Origin: Mytilus edulis
Lineage: Eukaryota > Mollusca > Bivalvia > Mytilida > Mytilidae
Reading direction: 5' to 3'
Assembly: GCF_963676685.1 (NCBI RefSeq)
Contig: NC_092348.1
Location: forward strand, 23,907,386 to 23,971,385
Length of the DNA: 64,000 nucleotides
Shown: positions 28,011-39,523 of the stretch, piece by piece
How the letters are laid out: each line of letters begins with the position of its first letter
How positions within the stretch are numbered: position 1 is the first letter of the stretch
The notes under the pieces: generated by a model
Seen by the model: only the letters and a program-made list of their open reading frames with translations
Database searches by the model: none
What the model was told of the DNA's origin: nothing
Program-made: the position numbers and the translations under genes

Positions 28011-28357
28011 TATAAAAAGATACAATATGATAAAAAAAGGCACCAACATGAAAAATGTGAAAGAACTCAAACAAAAAAACTAACGGCCAAATTTAAGACA
28101 AAACATATTACGAAATACAGATATGAAATTAGGGACCGTTCAATATTTATCAGATGGATGGGCTGGTGCAAAATGGGGCGGGGCAAGCACTTTTTTTGTG
28201 GAAATATTTGGATGGGCGAGAACTTTTTTTAATATATATAGTGGATGGGCTAGAACTTATTTTATTGGAAAAAAATTGCTATCAATTTTATCAGTGTGTA
28301 GGAAATTCCTTTTGCAGGCACAAAAAACATAAGGGACATGGTCTCAACAATAATTTT

Positions 28358-29085
28358 CAGTTTAGGCCAAATCCAGATAGTCATCTTTAAATTTTTTTAT
28401 AACTTTTTCAAATCAACTTGGATTTTCATTTATATATTGATCTTACAGAATGTCAGGTTGTTTGGTAGTTTGGTGAATTGCTGTCATTCTATGAATTTAA
28501 TAAATAGGAAAAAATAATCTAAAATTTTCAGTCTTGGCTAAATCCAGTTAGTCATCTTTAATTATTTTTGTAACTTTTTCACATAAACTGGCATTTTCAT
28601 AAAACTCTACAATTATTTCATTTATATATTGATCTTACAGAATGTCAGGTTGTTTGGTAGTTTGGTGAATTGCTGTCATTCTATGGATTTAATAAATAGG
28701 TTTAATAAAAGCTAAAGTTTTCAGTTTTGGCTAAATCCAGATAGTCATCTTTAATTTTTTTTATAACTTTTTCAAATCAACATGGATTTTCATAAAACTC
28801 TATAGCTATTTCATTTATATATTGATCTTACAGAATACCAGGTTGTTTGGTAGTTTGGTGAATTGGTGTCATTCTAATGGATTTAATAAAAAGGTTAAAA
28901 AAGCTTAAATTTTCAGTTTAGGCTAAATCATTGGATAGTCATCTTTAAACTTTTTTATAACTTTTTCAAATCAATTTAGATCTTCAAATAACTCTACAGC
29001 TATCTCATTTATATATTGATCTTACAGAATGCCAGGTTGTTTAGTAGTTTTACTGTCAAATTTACGGAATTAATTAATAGGTGAA
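28358..29085 (+). repeat. Tandem array, ~170-193 bp unit, four copies
   Basis: The anchor word CAGTYTTGGCTAAATCCAG recurs at 28,358, 28,529, 28,722 and 28,914, giving periods of 171, 193 and 192 bp. Each unit contains TATATTGATCTTACAGAAT and CAGGTTGTTTGGTAGTTT. The first unit is about 20 bp shorter because it lacks the CATAAAACTCTACA segment. The array lies inside the 3.1 kb TIR element. Confidence 0.85.
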
Positions 29086-29968
29086 AAAGGGTGCATCAAA
29101 AGCAATAATATGTCTGCCTAAATTGCTTAAAAAAAAAATAATTTCTTTTTTGAAAAGTAGATTAGATAAAGGGACATTGGTATTTGAACTATAGTTAACA
29201 TGCTGTTTTATTAAGACAATAATTAGTAATTCAGCATATGATAATATTTTAACTAGTCCAAGAGTTATTGTCCTTTAGTTTAAATTATTTCCTTTATTTA
29301 AATCAATATTGTATCTTAGGCTGCAAATATAAAATCAAATATATACATGTATATTCATACTGGTTTTAAATCAAAGCCTTAAAGGCTGTAAAAGCAATTG
29401 CTGTCATGTTAATGTTTGGGGACTTTTATTTTTCATCCACATATACTAGTATATAATAATTAAACCTGACATGAGTGTTGTCTAGTTAGAAGTAAGAAGG
29501 TTTTAACTTTATATAAATAAAAGACTTTAGCAGAAAGTCATTTTTAATATGTTTTATATTTCACAAGGAGACAACACGTTTACCAGGCTAAAGTTGGGGT
29601 CAAATATACATGTGCTGAAACATATAACTCAAAAAGAAATCATCATGGATTATCCCCTGGTAGTGTTTGTAACTGGGCAATAATTTCCTTTATTGATTTA
29701 ATTTTAACAATTTTCATTATCAATTTATATTTAACCATTAACACAAATGATTAAGTTAAAACATTTCAACTTTCCAGACGCAAATGTTAAAAAACGGGAA
29801 AGAAATAAAATATCTTACAAGACATAAACATGTAAAGAATAAATATATATTTCAGCTTAATAAAAATATTTTCATAATGGTACTTTGTCATCATTTTTAA
29901 AACTAAGTTCCAAACATTATTGCTCAGTTGATATACATGTATGTCCTTCTGATGCGGTACGAGCACAG

Positions 29969-30034
29969 GCACTTGTTTCTATCCAAAATAGTTTTATATG
30001 GATAGCCGACCTTCCTATGGATAGAAACAAGTGC
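29969..30034. repeat. 16 bp perfect inverted repeat (hairpin)
   Basis: GCACTTGTTTCTATCC at 29,969-29,984 is the exact reverse complement of 30,019-30,034, with a 34 bp loop. It lies inside the 3.1 kb TIR element; no function is inferred. Confidence 0.6.
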
Positions 30035-31239
30035 ATGACTGTGGGTACCGGAGATAACTATAATTCTCATGCAACATAGTAGACTTGTTCACTGAAAAGA
30101 CGAGGATAATGGTTTCATCTGACATTTGTTATGCATTCCCAGTTTTGATCATGATATTTAAAAAGACGTACTTTTTTCAATCTATGTAACTAGAAAATTC
30201 CAAATTGAAATATCTCTTCATCTGGACCGACTTGGCATCTACTACGTTTGGACGGGTCCATTTCATTAGTAAGGTGATCGATAAATATTACGGAGTTTGA
30301 CAGAAAAGGAAAACGAACTTATTGTTATTTGTTTTCAACAAGGCTTTCGTTCCGCTAAATTATTTGCGCAAACAAAGTTTGTCTATTTTTAGATTACAGG
30401 TAATCATTTGACACTACGCATTAACCTGTGTGTAGTGATTTTGATTTTACGATAAATGTATGAATGAACGATAATTTTATGAATGAACAAGAGCACCTGA
30501 CCTCTTAAAGAAACACAAATTAAACATATAAAACCGTATTTAACATGTTTAATAGGAGATAATTCAGTTAAATTTTCAATACTAAATCAACAACTGAAAT
30601 GAATCCATATTTTGTTGAAACATCGTACGAACGGCGGAAAACGGAATCGCAGTTATAAAAATGTACTTTTTTTCACTCGGACTTCTATGTTATTTGATAG
30701 TCAAACGGTTGACCCTTTAAATACAAAAATACATCTACAAGAACATATTCTGAAACTTCTTAAATCCACTAACGTTTTTTTAAAGTTTCAAGCTATGTAT
30801 TGCATTAGAAAACATACATAGGTGTTAAAGAATGACAGACCAGGAGCCTGTTTAACAAAATACTATGGCTTGATATGGGCGGAGTCTCTGATCTGGGTCA
30901 CAAAGATGGCCATACGCGATAGCATAAAAGCAATTGCTTTAAAAACAATAAAATGTATGGTTCTGATACACACATTAATATTTATATATAAATGGAATTA
31001 ACTAGCACAATTTAAATTTTGTATTAACATCAAAGTCTATTCTTTGATTTGAAGACATAAACTTGCAAACTTTAATTGTTTTAAGTTTTAGAGGGGCAAG
31101 GACTTTTTTTACAGATTTTTTTAGATGGGCGAGGACTTTTTTTCAGAATTTAAAAGGATGGGCATTAACTTTTTTAATGAATCAATATTAAGAATGCACC
31201 GGCCCATCCATCTGATAAATATTGAACGGTCCCTTACTG

Positions 31240-32505
31240 TTTTACAACGTCAGTTCGTTACAGAAATATATGAAAGTTCCTTACTTTTAATCAGGCAATT
31301 GTATGGAAAAAATTAAAACCCGATCTTCGGAAATTTGAAAGCAAGTGACACGTAACAATTAAAGACATTGTTTCTTCCATTGAAGAACAGAATATCAGAA
31401 TACTAGCTTGTAAGTTCCATTCTGACTAGAATATAATAGACAATAAGTTATACAAAAGAAGCAATAGGAAAACAATAAATGCATGCATCGATAAATTTTC
31501 TTACTATTTTTACCATGTTTAAGCATGTGGTACCTGTCTGACAGATGGATAAAGTAAAAGCGGTAGCAGGAAATTTTTTATCTAAAATGCAAGAATTGTA
31601 CATTCAATTCTAAAAAGCACAAACGGGTAATTTGTGTGTCAAACATCACAAGTTCTCAACATTTAACATTACACTGTATACATTTAATGTGTCTGAATTA
31701 CTTTTATAATTTTCCTTTCACCAGAAACGCTCAGAGCAAAACAAGTGAACGCCTATGACTTATAAGAACTTGAATACATTGTGATGAGCTGTGTGACCAA
31801 AAGGAGACTAAAACATTAATAGCCAAATCCATATAAAGTCAACTTAACCTTACATATCAGCAATGTCAATAGTTTACACAAAATCATGATTCAAAAATTT
31901 CTCAGTTTTAAATATGAAAAATACGTCATCTCTATTTCATACTGTATGCGACAAAACTGGTATTTGCACTGAACTTTATAAAAATTTTTACTACTCATGC
32001 ACTTGAAGTTAGAACTGACCTACACCAAATATATTATATATCGTACATATTTTATATCATTCAAAACAGATATGTATGCTCAATGTGTTTTCCAAAATAT
32101 GGCTAATTAGGTGCAAGCAAGTGAATCGGATGTTATAATATGGAAACTAGTCAAAGCAATCACCCTAAATCTTGATGGGAACTATGTCCTGTATATATCA
32201 TGTCAGAAGATGTTCCGCTTGAGCTTGCAATAGACTTTTGAACAAATGTTGGTTTTGGGTTTGGATGTATATGATTTTTGTATTAGATTTTGTTTAAGGA
32301 AATATCTAGCTAAGCAATATTTATGCTCTTGTTGGTGTTATAAGCATGTGACAAATCATATTCCAAACATACGTGATAATAGTTAAAGTTTACCCAAATG
32401 CTGCGATAGAATAAGCAAAGTGTTAAAAATACGAATGGAATTACACATATACAAGTTCACTAATGCAGGAAGGAGATAGCCTTATTTCAGAATACTGAAC
32501 ATGTA
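31240..32505. other. Gene-free AT-rich sequence
   Basis: No recognisable gene, repeat family or structure was noted. Confidence 0.5.
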
Positions 32506-32510
32506 AATGT

Positions 32511-32650
32511 AAAACCGTACTACGTTTCCAAATTTATACACCATTGATGAATACAGATAAACAATTAATAAAACAAAAACAAAAGTACCTTGCTGCTATT
32601 GCAACTTAAAAAATTGTTGGTGTATGAATTTGGAAACGTAGTACGGTTTT
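32511..32650. mobile_element. 140 bp near-perfect hairpin (MITE-like)
   Basis: The first 33 bp (starting AAAACCGTACTACGTTTCC) and the last 33 bp are inverted with a single mismatch, around a 74 bp spacer. Size and terminal symmetry fit a miniature inverted-repeat element. No clear target duplication is visible (flanks AAATGT and TCATGT). A transcribed hairpin RNA is an alternative. Confidence 0.6.
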
Positions 32651-33246
32651 TCATGTACATGAAAAATCCAATTGTGTTTATCGTATCAAAAAAAACAAGA
32701 AAACTGTCATGCAAAGAATATATTGTACCAAACACCAACTCACCTGTTCACTTGTACAGAGGAGTATGTACTTACAGATTAGTAATCCAACGATATATTT
32801 GGCCCAATTGTTTGATTTTTTAAAATTTCCAGTGCTCTTCAACTTTGATATTAATATCGCTATGTATGAAACTAATGCGTGGAGTTTTACGTTATAAGCA
32901 TAGTAGCTTTCGTGATGTTTTGCATCCACTAAATATGTACTACTGCTAGTGGATATTTCGTCTCTGATAACATCTTTAGCGTATAACATTTTTAGGTACT
33001 AACTTCAGTGATAAGTTGCATGTACATGAAACTCGCTTCTGAGTTTCTCAATTCAATGCATGGTATATGTGCTATGCTGACTTTAAAATACAAAATTATA
33101 CCAAATGATGCATGGCCATGAAAAGTATATTTTCGATCAACAATTTAAATACGCAAACATAAATGGAAAGTGGAAAGGACACTTTTTCGGGTGCTGGAAA
33201 ATCTTTTAAAGAATTTTAAAACAATAAAAAAAAACACGTTAGATTC

Positions 33247-33434
33247 TCAGGCATAGATTACCTTAGCTGGATTTGGCAAAACTTTTAGGAATTTTGGTCC
33301 TCAATGCTCTTCAACTTCGTACTTTTTTTGGCCTTTTTAACTTTTTTAGATTCGAGCGTCACTGATGAGTCTTTTGTAGACGAAACGCGCGTCTGGCGTA
33401 TATACAAAATTTAGTCCTGGTATCTATGATGAGT
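33247..33434 (+). repeat. Dispersed repeat family F2, best copy
   Basis: This copy carries the intact CpG-rich core GACGAAACGCGCGTCTGGCG followed by TATATACAAAATTTAGTCC and TATCTATGATGAGTTTATT. Antisense copies lie at 49,036-49,283 and 52,125-52,210. There is no internal pol III promoter that I can see, so the class is left open. Confidence 0.8.
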
Positions 33435-33439
33435 TTATT

Positions 33440-34540
33440 CTCAAAAGACATTAATCTCATATTTCAGTATAAATATGTCCGCTTTTTGTTTAACATATTT
33501 GACCTCATTATTATACCTTTTTTGTATCATATTTGATAGAACATACATTGTAACTATGCGTAAAGTTGCCGCTGTCAGTTAATTTCGACACATTTATGAC
33601 ATCGGAGGGATATCAAAGATGACCTTACAGCACTAAATTGCCCAGATTTTATTGACCGGATCATTTGTTCTTACAATAAATATAATTTTAAAAGAATTAT
33701 TGAAACTTCTCTTTCTTGTTAATTGATGTGCACTTGTCATCAATCATCCTTTGAACATTGTAAAATGTAAAAGTAACTGAAACATAACAATATACCAAAT
33801 CATCGGCGAATGTCAATGGGTTGGTATGAATATAGTCTGTTTCCCGGCCGTTATTGAAATTCTTAACAATATTTGTATATTCCGAAGGCATTCCGAAGTA
33901 CTGGATATTTTACGGAGGGGAGCAGCCTAGTATGGATAAAAGGCAGCAGTAGTTTAGCAATGTAGAGTTCCCAAAAGTTTTTGAAGAAAATATAAATCAT
34001 TTTGATAAGGCACAAATTCTTAGTGAGTCGCTTGAACTTCAAAACGAGCAAAACCATCGATAAATTGGACTTTTCGCGTATATCAGGTTCTAAGACCGCG
34101 AAATATGTTGCTAGATAGTTTGGACCAAGACACATTGTTCAACCAATTCGTAATGGCGAGCGTAAAACTGATGTTTTATATGCTGATTTGGTAACTCTAC
34201 CTCGTAGCTCTGTTGGAGCAGTTGTTTGTGTTAGGAGCACACATTTTTAATGGGATGCTTTTTCAAGTCTTTAAATGTGCATCTTTAAAACACAACTTAT
34301 ACCTACAGTTGTTAATGTTTGTGTCATTTTGGTCTTTTGTGGATAGTTGTCTCATTGGCAATCATACCACATCTTCTTTTTTATATTATAATACAGTTTA
34401 CATTTTTAAAAGATAATTTCAAATTGAAAAAATGATTTAAATAGACAAGACTTCGTGAAACGGACGAAATGAAAATATATATACTAGCTTCATGTCTAAT
34501 ATAATTTTAAAGTACTGCGTTATATACCCACGTGTAAAGA
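33440..34540. other. No gene; F5-type repeat end
   Basis: An F5-type end lies at about 34,290-34,395 ('TTGTCTCATTGGCAATCATA'). Weak RT-like peptide resemblances on the minus strand between 33,697 and 34,175 are discussed under rejected items. Confidence 0.5.
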
Positions 34541-34544
34541 AAGG

Positions 34545-34640
34545 AAACCAAAGGGCTATTCAAACTTATATGTCGCAAAAAAAATTACAACGCCATGGCT
34601 AAAGTTTGAGCAGCACTTGCCCCACAAAAATAGTTCAAAT
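34545..34640 (-). repeat. F3 repeat: short Penelope-like 3' tail
   Basis: The plus strand reads AAAGGGCTATTCAAACTTATATG then ACAACGCCATGGCTAAAG, the same order as the F3 tail beside the RT at 45,190. Confidence 0.55.
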
Positions 34641-35059
34641 GTGGCATAAGACGTGTGGCTAGTGCAAGTACAATTAAGTCTAATAAGGTAGGTAACATTC
34701 GAAGAAAAGAGACTTGATTAAAAAAATAATAACAGAAGCATGACTTAGCTGTAGGGATATAAAATATATGAAACATTATACTATCGTTTTAAATGGGTTT
34801 ATTCTGATCATTTATTGATCGTCATTTAATATATTATTAAAACGATTGTATTAAAAGTACAAATTCGAATACGATGTCGACAGTGACGACGGTCATTTGT
34901 TTAGTTTGCCGCTGGCAGGAAAATTGTTATTAAAATTGATAAAAAGGATGCAATTCTTTATTTTCTATGAGGAAATATTCGTACTTTTTTCAATTTACTT
35001 TATATGAAAAGAAAGACAACTCAATTCATTGTACCGATCAAAATTGTAATCCCAATATG

Positions 35060-35284
35060 GAGGCCCCTCAAGGGGGGGTCCTAGTTATCACATAATCACC
35101 ATTTTTTTGCCAATATAATCACATAATCATTAAATTTTTGCTTATCTTTAGTAATCAAATAATCATAAACTAAAAATACAGTCCTAGGTAATCAAATAAT
35201 CATGAAATATTTGGCTTAATAATCAACTAATCATTAAAAAAACGGCCAAGTAATCACATAATCAAAAACCCCATGAGGGCCCTC
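35060..35284. mobile_element. 225 bp element built on a TAATCA motif array
   Basis: The imperfect ends AGGCCCCTCAAGGGG and CCCCATGAGGGCCCT are inverted (13 of 15) and are flanked by the direct repeat CAATATG (35,053-35,059 and 35,284-35,290). Between them a 14 bp unit TAATCAMATAATCA occurs six times, at 35,085, 35,116, 35,152, 35,189, 35,220 and 35,251. The first unit has one change. The 6-7 bp duplication and short ends resemble hAT-type MITEs, but the class is not settled. Confidence 0.65.
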
Positions 35285-35364
35285 AATATGTGCAACATAA
35301 CTTATAACTTGTGTATAATTCGGAGTTTAGTATGACGTCCATTATCACTGTACTATTATGCATA

Positions 35365-35505
35365 TTTTAGGGGCCAGCTGAAGGACACCTACGGGTGCGG
35401 GAATTCTCGCTACATTGAAGACCCATTGGTTGCCTTCGGCTGTTGTTTGCTCTATGGTCGGGTGGTTGTCGCTTTGACATATTCACCATTTCCTTTCTCA
35501 ATTTT
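35365..35505 (+). repeat. Dispersed repeat 3' end
   Basis: The order GGACACCTACGGGTGCGGGA, TCTCGCTACATTGAAGACCC, GGTCGGGTGGTTGTCGCTTT, ATTTCCTTTCTCAATTTTA is the forward orientation of the repeat at 14,105-14,245. I associate this 3' end with many bivalve loci; its parent element is not visible here. Confidence 0.65.
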
Positions 35506-35864
35506 ATTTGATTGGTTGATCGATTAGATTCTCTAAAACGTTTAGCCTAGTATATACGATGAATGTATTCTATGTTTTCCTAAGATAATCAGATTGTTTT
35601 ATATAATAATGAAAACATGAACAAATCTCATATTAATTTAAAAGCATTTAAAAGAAACCACAAAATAGAAATTTATAACGTAAGACATAAAATACTGAAC
35701 CATGACTAAAAGGATCGATTAGCTACTATTTTGTATATATATTGTAGAAGTATTCAAAAACTTAACAAAAATGACCTTTTTTGTCATTTAAGGTAGTTCA
35801 GTGGTATACCGCCATCTTGAATTGTACAATCACAGTAAATAATCGGTCTAGTTCGTTGCCCATA

Positions 35865-36458
35865 TCTGCAAAGGAGTAGGTTCAGTAAGACCCCTTTTTG
35901 GCCCCAAAATATAGCAGTTTTAGAAAATTGTGAAAATGTAATCTTTAAGCTATATTTTGGAAAGCAAAATGCTTCTGATACATAAATATGAGCTGTTTTT
36001 GACAATACAATGCGCAAATATCGCGTTCTAGCATCATTTAGTCGTGCCAAACTACTGAAATCTTCAAAATTTTAACATTTTGGTTAATTTTTAGACGGTT
36101 TCCGTCTAAAATGAAAGTGGCCGCATTCGTGTTCATTCATAATATTGAAATGTAAGTTGTATTTGATGATAATACACAACATATATAAAGGTTGATGATG
36201 AACACGGATGCGGCCACTTTCATTTTTAACAAAAACAATCTGAAAAGTAACGTATTTTGGCATATTTGATAGATTTTTCATATTTACGCTTGAATCAGAG
36301 CGTTTTCAAGGACTAAATCAGTTAAAATCTTTCACATTAACTAATCGTATCGATTGATATAGACACTTAAGTGTTTTAAAAGTGGCCGAAAACTTTCGTT
36401 AGATGAACCTGAAATTTGAGGCCAAAATCGGTCCTTACCGGACCTACTCCTTTGCAGA
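35865..36458. mobile_element. Nested fold-back structure, ~594 bp
   Basis: TCTGCAAAGGAGTAGGT at 35,865-35,881 is exactly inverted at 36,442-36,458, with further imperfect pairing inward (GTAAG...GGCC). At the centre, 36,108-36,136 and 36,198-36,226 form a second inverted pair, 29 bp with one mismatch (AAAATGAAAGTGGCCGCAT start). The result is a hairpin within a hairpin. No coding capacity. Confidence 0.6.
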
Positions 36459-36469
36459 CAGATTTGTAA

Positions 36470-37710
36470 TTCATTGGTTACACCGATATTGATATAAAAA
36501 TATTATATTGTCGAAAATGTTTTAACAATTACCAGTTTCTTTAGAATTAATTTTTCAAATAAGCCATTTAAGGGGAGATAACTCGTTTAATACAAAAGTT
36601 ATACTGGAGATATCATACAATTTTCATTTTTTACATGTAGAAAGAAAGCAAGTTCGGTGACACCATTTTCTTTTTTATTTTCTTAAAATATATTATAAAA
36701 CATATCTTCTCATATTTTATTTCAACATTCTGTCTCATAGATTTCTTTTCATGCACACAATTGTTTATTTTTCACGAACAATCTAAGCAAATTTTGACAA
36801 TTTTGACGACTCCTACCTTGAAAAAAGCGCGGTGATCCATTCTTTTTTATTATTAAAAAACATAGTAAAATTTTCGTTTTGGCAAAGTACAAGAAAATTC
36901 TGTCATTCCCTAAACTACATTAAATGAAAATCACAGAATTCTTACTGTGGCAAGAAAGACAACTCTATTGATTATGTGATCAGTTTATACTTAAATATAT
37001 AATAATTATAACTGTGGATACATGTGTTCTGCGTCGTCCCTCTGTATTCCTGATGGAATCAATCAATATGGCTTTTTATCAAAAAGGAAATATGCAAAAC
37101 GTTTGCTTTCCATACGAAATAAGTAATACAATAACAGTAGTCTTTGACAATTTTATCAAATATTGTAATCTGCTCTCCACCGGAAAAAAATTATGCACCA
37201 TATTTCTTTTAAATTTTACAAAATATAGCGCGTATCAACTTATAAAGGACTCAACTTTCGATGATGTTAGAGTTTTGTATGTAAATCAATCAGCTATCTA
37301 GACATTTCAAAGCTATAGATCTTGGTTGCTTTAATTTCGTCAAGTCCAAAATATTTATTGAAAATTTTAAAATGTTATAAGGTATATTTTATAGCAAGCC
37401 TAACAACTGTATCTCTCAACATTTGAACCGAACATATATTTGTATAAAATAAGTGTCGGGTATTAAAATTCACCAGCAGAGATATCGACTAGTGTTTTTA
37501 AATGAAATTACTCTGTAAATTCCATTCGTCCAAGTTGTTGTTGTTATGGTTATTCAACTTATTGTTGTTGTTGTTGTTCTTCTTCTTTTCTGAATTCAAT
37601 AATTGTATGTATTAGGAGCCTCGAAAACTATATGCAGTGTCGGACAACACAGAAAGTTTTCTCTCTGCTATTAACATGTTAAAAAGTTATCTCTATATAG
37701 ACAATAAAAT
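36470..37710. other. Gene-free; short triplet microsatellite
   Basis: A (GTT)n/(CTT)n microsatellite lies at about 37,560-37,590. The word AAGGGGAGATAACTC at 36,569 is a motif that recurs (diverged) at 25,037 and 30,556. No gene is recognised. Confidence 0.5.
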
Positions 37711-37714
37711 TATA

Positions 37715-38700
37715 TACAGGATGTGTCTAGATTTAAGCAGAGCATGCCTTCGGGCAGCTCTGAATCCTTCAACTGTGTCAGCTGATGTAGCTGATGTTGA
37801 TAGTTGGTTCCAGTCCCTGATGGTTCTTGTGAAAATGATTGCCCGAAGGCTTCTACTGTAGCCCTTTCGTGGTGGGAGCGGTTTTTACCTTTGGTCCGGC
37901 TATCGTTTGGCGTCAGATATTGGTACTGATCTACGTCTATTAAATCATGTTGAATTTTAAAAAGCATGCATAACTATTTTGTTTCTTGCGGTCTTCAAGG
38001 CTTTCCCATTTTAAAATTTTTACCATCTTTGTTACACAGCCAGGTGGGTGGTCAGTGTAGATGTTGTTTAAAAATCTAGCTGCCCTTTTCTGCACTTGTT
38101 CGATTGCCTATATTTTAGTATGTTTAGTTGGGTCCCATACCGTGCATGGATATTCAACTAAAGGGCTTACTGTTTTTGAATATGCTGCTGCTTTGGCTCG
38201 TTTAGTGCAATCTTTTTTTATTTTACGTCTTCTCTTCCCAACCAACTATATTGTCAATATGACTGTCCAAGGTTAGATTGTTGCTGATCGTTACTCCTAG
38301 TTATTTGCTACCTTCAATGGTGTATAGTGTTTGTCTGTGCAATCTGTAATTCGTTGGTATTACATGACGGTTCTTAGATTGTATTTGAATTAAAAAGCAT
38401 TTCTTGGCATCGAAGCTCATTTACAACTTATATGTTCCCAGTCTTTCTGCAGTAGGTCACTTTCTGCTTGGTTTCTTATGGTTCTATAGAGGAGGCTGTC
38501 GTCTGCAAATAGTTTATTTCCTGGTGATATTGCTGTTTCTGGCATGTCGTTTATTAAGGCCAGGACCAGAAGAGGTTCAAAAACTGTGCCTTGAGGGACA
38601 CCAGAGAGTACTGGTACTTGTTAAGAGACAGGTGCTCCTTCTAGGATAAAGCTTTGCATTATCTTTTGTAGGAAGAATCTTATCCATATTTGTTTTAGAA
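37715..38700 (-). pseudogene. Decayed non-LTR (LINE, Jockey/CR1-type) reverse transcriptase, 3' part of ORF2
   Basis: Reading the minus strand across frames gives WIRFFLQKI, then VLSGVPQGTVFEPLL (RT motif B; the family norm is SGVPQGSVLGPLLF), INDMPE, and LFADDSLLYRTI (motif C, catalytic ADD intact). These are followed by MSFDAKKC, LGVTISNNLTLDSHI, SPLVEYPCTVWDPTK, VQKRAARFLNN, YLTPNDSRTKG and finally FTRTIRDWNQLSTSATSA. This order is the conserved C-terminal half of non-LTR ORF2 proteins. At least two stops (one before QVPVLSG) and several frameshifts separate the blocks. The endonuclease and 5' half are missing, as expected for a 5'-truncated, inactive insertion. It lies just outside the start of duplicated unit A and has no partner in unit B. 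Confidence 0.85.
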
Positions 38701-39523
38701 TTTACTCCGTAATACTCAATTTTATGTAGTTCATCTGTTCATGATGAATCTGTATCAGAACTTAAACATACGTCAAGCTGGTGATCAACTATGAAGTCAT
38801 TTTGTTCAGTAGAACTGGGGAAATTGTTACACTATTTTGTTAATTCATTCATCATATTGGTATAGTTTTTTCAGGCGCTAAAGTAAATGGTTATGTATAA
38901 TTTAAAAAGAATTGATGTTCAGTGATTTCATTTCGATGATAACGTTCCGAAGAATTGTTAAATTTGTTATTATTTATAGGATATTACAGATATTTGCAAA
39001 ATAAGTACTTGCGAGTAAATAAATTTAATAAGTTTTTGGTGACGTTTGTTTTTGTTGCGCTTCAGCGTTTCTGTGTTCCATTGTTTTCCTGTAGTAGTTT
39101 ATGAGTTTCCCGGGGTTTTAGATTGTAACCCGGATTTGTTTTCCCTTAATCGATTTATGACGTTTGATCAGCGGTGAACTACTGTTGCTTCTATTTGCGG
39201 TAACCTTTTAAAAGTTCACAATTATAAAGAATTATTTCTTAAGTTTGTTGCAGCTCAATACCTAATTATATACATTTCACGTAATAAATATACCTAACGA
39301 GTTATAATAATAAAAAATGCAGACAAACTCAAGTGAAGTGATCTGTCATATCCATTGGGTAGCAAGCCTTATATCCGTTTTTTCTATAAAATAACCTGTA
39401 TGGCTTTATTATCTATATTTAGATTTATTTTATTAATGTTATGTTTAAATATGTTATCGGTCATTGTCTTTATTAGGGGAGTTTATCTTATTTAGAAAAC
39501 GGATGTAGTTTACCTGTCCTGGC

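Larger units (their letters stand above)
28132..31233. mobile_element. 3.1 kb TIR element with TTA target duplication (PIF/Harbinger-like, non-autonomous)
   Basis: The two ends are inverted over 39 bp with one mismatch, beginning GGGACCGTTCAATATTTATC. They are flanked by TTA at 28,129-28,131 and 31,234-31,236. A TWA duplication is the hallmark of PIF/Harbinger insertion (established knowledge); the assignment of this element is inference. Just inside both ends are direct, not inverted, copies of a GATGGGCGAG.ACTTTTTTT motif. The interior holds a tandem array and no transposase-like frame, so it must be mobilised in trans or be dead. Confidence 0.75.

Noticed and set aside
33697..34175. Minus-strand peptides FADDLVYCYV and FYARHYELVEQC that resemble RT motifs
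   Set aside because: The resemblance covers only about a dozen residues each, and neighbouring residues do not align with either RT in the window.
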